This document shows, in pieces, positions 58,974 to 64,000 of a stretch of 64,000 bases of DNA (positions are counted from its first letter, which is position 1; the number at the start of each line of letters is the position of its first letter). This stretch comes from Limosilactobacillus reuteri (GTDB taxonomy: Bacteria > Bacillota > Bacilli > Lactobacillales > Lactobacillaceae): positions 434,001 to 498,000 of the forward strand of contig NZ_CP059275.1 of the NCBI RefSeq assembly GCF_013694365.1. The letters are read 5' to 3'. The notes beneath the pieces are model-generated. The model saw only the letters and a list, made by a program, of their open reading frames with translations. It did not search any database and was not told the DNA's origin. The position numbers and the translations under genes were made by a program.

Positions 58974-60329
58974 ATGAAGTTAAAATATTTTGGAACTGAT
59001 GGAGTTCGTGGAGTTGCAAATCAAGATTTAAGTCCAGAATTGGCGTTCCGTGTTGGTCGCGCAGGTGGATATGTCCTTACTCGGCACTCAGAACGAAAAC
59101 AACCTCAAGTATTAGTTGCTCGTGATACACGAATTTCAGGTGAAATGCTAGAAAATGCATTGATTGCTGGATTATTATCCGTTGGTATTGAAGTTTTACG
59201 GCTAGGGGTTGTCACTACTCCCGGGGTTGCTTACCTTGTTCGGGCACAAGAAGCTGATGCTGGAGTTATGATTACTGCTAGTCATAACCCAATTAAATAT
59301 AACGGGATTAAATATTTTGGTGGTAATGGATTTAAATTATCCGATGAATTGGAATATGAAATTGAACAATTACTAGATGCTGAAGAAGATACGTTGCCAC
59401 GACCATCTGATGCAGGCTTAGGAACAGTTGCTGATTATCATGAGGGAGCATTAAAGTACACTTCATTCTTGGAACAAACTGTTTCAAGTGATCTTGAAGG
59501 ATTAAAAGTGGTAGTTGATGCTGCTAATGGTGCAACAAGTGGCTTTATCTCTAATCTTTTTGCTGATATGAATGTGGACTTTATTCCAATTAATGATCAA
59601 CCAGATGGCTTAAATACTAACCTAAATTGTGGATCAACTCACCCAGAGAGCCTCCAAAAAGCGGTTGTGGGAAATAATGCTGATCTTGGAGTAGCATTTG
59701 ATGGTGATGGTGACCGTTGCATTGCTGTTGATAATGAGGGAAATATTGTTGACGGTGATAAGATTATGTATATCTGTGGTAAGTACATGGATAAGAAGGG
59801 ATTACTTAAGAAAGATACAGTAGTTACAACTGTGATGAGTAATCTGGGAATGTACAAAGCTTTAGAAGCGCACAACTTAAAGAGTGTTAAGACTAAGGTG
59901 GGTGACCGGTATGTTGTTGAGGAAATGCTGAAAAATGGTTATAACCTTGGTGGTGAACAATCAGGACATATTATTTTCTTAGATCACAATACAACTGGGG
60001 ATGGAATGCTTACCGCACTGCAACTCTTGTCTGTAGTTAAAGACTCTGGGAAGACACTCGCTGAATTGGCAAATGATGTAACAACTTATCCACAAGAGTT
60101 ATTGAATATTAAGGTAGCAGATAAAACTACTGCAATGGAAAATCAAAAATTAAAGGAAATTATTGCGCAAGTCGAGAAGGAAATGAACGGGGACGGACGG
60201 GTTCTTGTTCGTCCTAGTGGAACTGAACCTCTTTTGCGCATTATGGCTGAAGCAGCTACGCCAGAATTAGTTCATGAATACGTTGAACGGATCGGTGATG
60301 TTGCCCGCGCGGAATTAGAAGTAGAATAA
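58974..60329 (+). CDS. glmM: Phosphoglucosamine mutase
   Basis: GlmM converts glucosamine-6-P to glucosamine-1-P for UDP-GlcNAc synthesis. The 451-aa alpha-D-phosphohexomutase has [10 protein letters not shown], catalytic Ser103 in TASHNP, the metal loop DGDGDR near 241 and the phosphate loop [12 protein letters not shown]. It also binds and inhibits CdaA in some Firmicutes. Confidence 0.98.
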   Translation: MKLKYFGTDGVRGVANQDLSPELAFRVGRAGGYVLTRHSERKQPQVLVARDTRISGEMLENALIAGLLSVGIEVLRLGVVTTPGVAYLVRAQEADAGVMITASHNPIKYNGIKYFGGNGFKLSDELEYEIEQLLDAEEDTLPRPSDAGLGTVADYHEGALKYTSFLEQTVSSDLEGLKVVVDAANGATSGFISNLFADMNVDFIPINDQPDGLNTNLNCGSTHPESLQKAVVGNNADLGVAFDGDGDRCIAVDNEGNIVDGDKIMYICGKYMDKKGLLKKDTVVTTVMSNLGMYKALEAHNLKSVKTKVGDRYVVEEMLKNGYNLGGEQSGHIIFLDHNTTGDGMLTALQLLSVVKDSGKTLAELANDVTTYPQELLNIKVADKTTAMENQKLKEIIAQVEKEMNGDGRVLVRPSGTEPLLRIMAEAATPELVHEYVERIGDVARAELEVE

Positions 60330-62150
60330 ATGTGTGGAATTGTTGGAGTTACAGGAACTGACAAGAGTTTGTCAATTCTAATTGATGGATTAAAGCGTCT
60401 TGAATATCGTGGATATGACTCTGCAGGAGTTTATGTTAATGATCAACAAGGACATGATTACCTTGTAAAGCGGCCAGGTCGGATTGCTAATCTAGAAGCG
60501 GCTCTTGGAGAAGAAGTCCATGGTTTAGCCGGTATTGGCCATACCCGGTGGGCTACTCATGGTGAACCAAATGAAGCCAATGCTCACCCTCAATACTCTC
60601 AAGACGAACGGTTCTACTTAGTTCATAACGGTGTAATTGAAAATTATGCTGACTTAAAGAAAGAATACTTATCTGACGTTAAATTTGTTAGTCAAACTGA
60701 TACAGAAGTAATTGTTCAATTAGTTGATAAATTTGTAGTTGAATCTGGAATGTCAACAGAAGCAGCCCTTCTTAAGGTTCTTCGTTTAATCAGCCCAGAT
60801 TCTTCATATGCATTTGTATTGATGGATAAAGAACAACCAGATACATTATTTGTTGCTAAAAATAAGAGTCCATTATTAGTTGGGATTGCTGATGGTTACA
60901 ACATGGTTGGTTCTGATGCAATGTCAATGATTAAGGAAACTAATACCTTTATGGAAATCGGTGACCACGAGTTGGTAATCGTTAAGCCAGATCACGTTAC
61001 TGTTAAAGACTTTGATGGTAATGAGATTGATCGGCCAACATTTAAGGTTGATATGGATGCTAATGCCGCAGATAAAGGTGCTTACCCATACTACATGTTA
61101 AAGGAAATTGACGAGCAACCAGCTGTTATGCGGAAGTTAGTTCAAGAATACTTTGGTGACAATGATGTGGCACAGATTAATGAAGAGATGTTAAAAGATA
61201 TGGCAGATGCTGACCACCTTTACATCGTTGGTGCCGGTACAAGTTATCATGCTGGCTTAGTAGGTGCGCGCATTTTTGAAAAACTTTGTGGAATTCCTAC
61301 ATCTGTTCACATTTCATCAGAATTTGCTTATGAGCAACCACTCCTTTCTAAGAAGCCGTTCTTTATCTTCTTAAGTCAAAGTGGTGAAACAGCTGATAGT
61401 CGGGAAGTACTGGTTAATGTTAATAAGCATAACTGGCCAAGCTTAACAATTACTAATGTTGACAAGTCAACGCTTTCTCGTGAAGCAACTTACACTGAAT
61501 TACTTTACGCTGGTCCAGAAATTGCCGTGGCTTCAACAAAAGCCTATACTGCCCAAATTGCTGTCGAAGCTATTCTTGCTCAAGCATTAGGCGTTTACAT
61601 GGATAAGCAAGCAGCTAAAGACTTTGATGTTAAGCACCAATTAGGATTAGTTGCTAATGGTATGCAATCAATCACTGATAGCGAGAAGAAAGTAGAAGAA
61701 ATTGCTTCTCGTTATCTCTCTAAATCTCCAAGCGCCTTCTACATTGGCCGGGGAATGGATTGGTCAGTTTCACTTGAAGCTGCTTTGAAGTTAAAGGAAA
61801 TTTCATATGTTCAAGCAGAAGGCTTTGCATCTGGTGAATTAAAGCATGGAACAATTGCTTTAATTGAAGATCAGACTCCAGTGATTGGAATCATTACCCA
61901 AGACCGGACTGCTGGTTTAACACGGAGCAATCTTGAAGAAACGCAGGCTCGTGGGGCCAATGCAATTACAATTGTTTCACGGCACCTTGCAAAAGAGGAC
62001 GATACATTCGTTCTTCCCGATGTCGATGAACTGTTAACACCACTTCTTAGCGTAATTCCAGCACAATTGTTGGCTTACTACACTAGTCTTGGTAAGGGAC
62101 TTGATGTTGATAAGCCACGTAACCTCGCAAAGTCTGTTACAGTTCAATAA
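60330..62150 (+). CDS. glmS: Glutamine-fructose-6-phosphate aminotransferase
   Basis: GlmS makes glucosamine-6-P from fructose-6-P and glutamine. The 606-aa protein has the N-terminal glutaminase with nucleophile Cys2 (MCGIVG), RYRGYDSAGV-type RLEYRGYDSAG and HTRWATHG, and two SIS domains (SQSGETADS; ASTKAYTAQ). No glmS ribozyme is seen ahead, as the gene abuts glmM, so its absence is not informative. Confidence 0.98.
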   Translation: MCGIVGVTGTDKSLSILIDGLKRLEYRGYDSAGVYVNDQQGHDYLVKRPGRIANLEAALGEEVHGLAGIGHTRWATHGEPNEANAHPQYSQDERFYLVHNGVIENYADLKKEYLSDVKFVSQTDTEVIVQLVDKFVVESGMSTEAALLKVLRLISPDSSYAFVLMDKEQPDTLFVAKNKSPLLVGIADGYNMVGSDAMSMIKETNTFMEIGDHELVIVKPDHVTVKDFDGNEIDRPTFKVDMDANAADKGAYPYYMLKEIDEQPAVMRKLVQEYFGDNDVAQINEEMLKDMADADHLYIVGAGTSYHAGLVGARIFEKLCGIPTSVHISSEFAYEQPLLSKKPFFIFLSQSGETADSREVLVNVNKHNWPSLTITNVDKSTLSREATYTELLYAGPEIAVASTKAYTAQIAVEAILAQALGVYMDKQAAKDFDVKHQLGLVANGMQSITDSEKKVEEIASRYLSKSPSAFYIGRGMDWSVSLEAALKLKEISYVQAEGFASGELKHGTIALIEDQTPVIGIITQDRTAGLTRSNLEETQARGANAITIVSRHLAKEDDTFVLPDVDELLTPLLSVIPAQLLAYYTSLGKGLDVDKPRNLAKSVTVQ

Positions 62151-62462
62151 GTGGAAGAACAACACGAAACGTTAACATTAATTGAGGAAATTACCCGTAA
62201 TGACGGCTCAAAATATTATGAAATTGGTAATATGGTTCAAAATGGGCGTGCAGAATTAGCAGCTGAACGGGATTTTATTAAAGAGGTTCGTATTTTAGAA
62301 CTAAATATCCCTCATTCTAAAAATGTTATTAAATATGAACACTTTATAAATACTCACTATAAGATGCAAACTGAAGCAATGGATCATTGGGAAGAATGGA
62401 AACGTCCCCCAGAGATTGAAGAGGTTGTTCAAACGATCTTAAAAGAAAATCATATTGGGTAA
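62151..62462 (+). CDS. Unrecognised small protein, 103 aa
   Basis: I do not recognise this protein. It is soluble and acidic, starts with GTG (MEEQHETLTLIEEI) and has the segments YYEIGNMVQNGRAELAAE and HYKMQTEAMDHWEEWKRPP. There are no cysteines and no membrane segments. It lies between glmS and an O-acetyltransferase gene. Confidence 0.7.
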   Translation: MEEQHETLTLIEEITRNDGSKYYEIGNMVQNGRAELAAERDFIKEVRILELNIPHSKNVIKYEHFINTHYKMQTEAMDHWEEWKRPPEIEEVVQTILKENHIG

Positions 62463-64000
62463 ATGAAGCCAAATTTTAATCCATCACAGGGGATGAAGTC
62501 GCACTATTTCGTTACAGGGATAGACGGCTTACGAACATTAGCTGTCTTAGGAGTTATTATTTACCACCTATTGCCCAATGTTTTAATGGGTGGTTATTTA
62601 GGAGTGCCGCTTTTTCTATTAGTCTCTGGATATTTTGTAACCTATCAATTTAGTCGGCAGCTTAAATATGGTGGTCATATTAATTTAGGGCACTTTTATC
62701 TAAAAAGGTTTCGGAGACTATATCCGACATTAATTGCGATGTTAATTTTAACAACAGCGTACATTACATTATTTGCACGAGAGCTACTCCATAACATTCG
62801 GGCGGTAATTGTTACTAATTTAACTTGGATATATAATTGGTGGGAAATCAGTCATGGCCAGTCCTACTTTGATCAGTTTGGTGGCGTTTCACCTTTTACC
62901 CATCTTTGGACATTAGGGGTTGAAGCGCAATTTTACCTTTTGTGGCCTTTGATTATTACGTTGTTATTTGTGGTTTTTAAAAAGCTACAGAATGTGCGAC
63001 GGGTAGTTTTCATATTAGCTGTATTGTCAGCAATAGAAATGGCTCTTCTTTACGATCCGGCAAATATCAACCGGGTTTATTATGGAACCGATACACGGGC
63101 CTTTTCACTTTTACTTGGCTCATGGTTAGGGCTTGCGTGGCCATTAAATCGACTTCGACCTAATTTACAGGCAAGTAGTCGCCGTTTACTTAATATTATA
63201 GGAATTATTGCAACAGTATTGACTATTGTTGGCTTTTTCTCATTGAATGGGCAGTCCACCTTTACCTACCGTGGGGGAATGTTTCTCTATAGTTTTATTG
63301 GAATGATATTAATGGCTACTATCATTCACCCAGGTGCGGGGATGAACAAGTGGTTTACAAATCCGATTTTTCATTGGGTTGGGCAGCGTTCTTATGGGAT
63401 TTATGTTTATCAATATCCTGTTATGGTTTTTTATGAACGATTAATCAATGTCGGCAATCATCCACTTCTCAATGCATTCGTGGAAATTATTATTATTTTA
63501 GTAGTAAGTGAAGTTTCTTACCGGTTAATTGAACGACCATTTGCCCAGTATCAGTGGTCAAAATTACCGGCTGATCTTCAGCATGTGTTAGAAACGCATC
63601 ACTTTAGTTGGCAAAGCGGGGCTAAAATGATGGTAAGTGCATTAGTTGTTGTTGTTGCATTTATTGGTTTTTGCCAGCCAAATCGTGCACCAAAGAAAAC
63701 AGCGGTTCAGCAACGGATAGAGCAAAATCATCAGGCTGCTGAAGAACACAATAAGAAGATTGCAAGGGGTGATAATGTTGCAGAAGCTAGTGGTAATACT
63801 TCTAAGCTTCAGAAACAGTATGATTTAACTCCGGCGCAAATAAAAGCAGCGCAGAAGTTAAAGGTAACGGCCATCGGTGATTCGGTGATGGCTGATGCCG
63901 CAGATAGTATTCAGAAATTAATGCCAAATGCTTATGTTGATGCACAAGTTGGGCGTCAAGGTTCTGCGGCTCCTGATGTTATCAAACAATTAAAGGCAGA
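62463..64000 (+). CDS. oatA: OatA-like peptidoglycan O-acetyltransferase, 5' part
   Basis: The frame is open to the end of the window (512 codons) with no stop. It begins with the acyltransferase-3 signature GIDGLRTLAVLGVIIYHL, and has LGVPLFLLVSGYF, FYLKRFRRLYPT, HLWTLGVEAQFYLLWP and about ten hydrophobic spans. A linker and the opening of a C-terminal SGNH esterase domain follow (AIGDSVMADAA). OatA acetylates MurNAc and gives lysozyme resistance. OatA versus another acyltransferase is decided by the SGNH domain. Confidence 0.88.
   Translation, partial: MKPNFNPSQGMKSHYFVTGIDGLRTLAVLGVIIYHLLPNVLMGGYLGVPLFLLVSGYFVTYQFSRQLKYGGHINLGHFYLKRFRRLYPTLIAMLILTTAYITLFARELLHNIRAVIVTNLTWIYNWWEISHGQSYFDQFGGVSPFTHLWTLGVEAQFYLLWPLIITLLFVVFKKLQNVRRVVFILAVLSAIEMALLYDPANINRVYYGTDTRAFSLLLGSWLGLAWPLNRLRPNLQASSRRLLNIIGIIATVLTIVGFFSLNGQSTFTYRGGMFLYSFIGMILMATIIHPGAGMNKWFTNPIFHWVGQRSYGIYVYQYPVMVFYERLINVGNHPLLNAFVEIIIILVVSEVSYRLIERPFAQYQWSKLPADLQHVLETHHFSWQSGAKMMVSALVVVVAFIGFCQPNRAPKKTAVQQRIEQNHQAAEEHNKKIARGDNVAEASGNTSKLQKQYDLTPAQIKAAQKLKVTAIGDSVMADAADSIQKLMPNAYVDAQVGRQGSAAPDVIKQLKA

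Overview
The window looks like a low-GC lactic acid bacterium, almost certainly Limosilactobacillus reuteri or a very close relative. The 16S rRNA gene (about 32485-34059) reads like the L. reuteri 16S as I remember it. The transposase fragments resemble ISLre2, an element named from this species. The gene content and order (mutL-ruvAB-yajC, alaS-ireB-ruvX-yrzB-cvpA-mutS2-trxA-murI, comGA-GF-ytxK-ackA, clpP-tRNA-gap-pgk-tpi-eno, secG-est-rnr-smpB, cdaA-cdaR-glmM-glmS) is a normal lactobacillus housekeeping chromosome.

The most unusual property is the layout. All coding genes lie on the + strand, and across almost the whole window each stop codon is followed immediately by the next start codon, with no intergenic DNA. 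Where neighbouring genes naturally overlap, the overlap is present twice, once in each gene (47 bp at comGA/comGB; 17, 17, 14, 14 and 8 bp elsewhere; many 4-bp ATGA cases). Highly expressed genes such as gap and eno have no Shine-Dalgarno sequence, promoter or terminator in front of them. This is what is expected if gene sequences were cut out, oriented and joined end to end. It is not expected of a living chromosome. I therefore treat the window as a concatenation of genuine genes: gene contents and probably gene order can be trusted, but spacing, strand and regulation cannot.

Region by region: 1-16751 holds DNA repair and recombination (mutL, ruvA, ruvB, mutS2), a degenerate Tgt-family protein, yajC, nrnA, a DEAD-box helicase, alaS, trxA, murI, the inosine/xanthosine triphosphatase and a CBS protein. 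16752-22319 holds a HAD phosphatase, an MscS channel, stress-type envelope proteins, pepQ, ccpA and an unrecognised membrane protein with an internal repeat. 22320-28544 holds yebC, the comG pseudopilus operon, a YtxK-type methyltransferase and ackA. 28545-31763 holds the yutD/yutF group and a DedA protein. 31764-36464 is the only stretch with natural-looking non-coding DNA: tandem rRNA promoters and leader, a 342-bp duplicated 5' piece of 16S rRNA, a complete 16S gene, two identical 3' fragments of an ISLre2-type transposase, a terminator and two tiny ORFs. It looks like contig ends stitched together at repeats. 36465-37685 is a broken organophosphate antiporter gene.

37686-45572 carries clpP, tRNA-Arg(CCG), the lower glycolytic genes, an amino acid permease and a ClC transporter. 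45573-54545 carries secG, an esterase, rnr, smpB, ung, pta, tsaE and murB with small accessory genes. 54546-57221 is a ribose module (rbsK, rbsD and a FucP-like transporter). 57222-62150 is the c-di-AMP and amino-sugar operon. The window ends inside an OatA-like peptidoglycan O-acetyltransferase. I found no CRISPR array, phage module, toxin-antitoxin pair, defence island or convincing new system.
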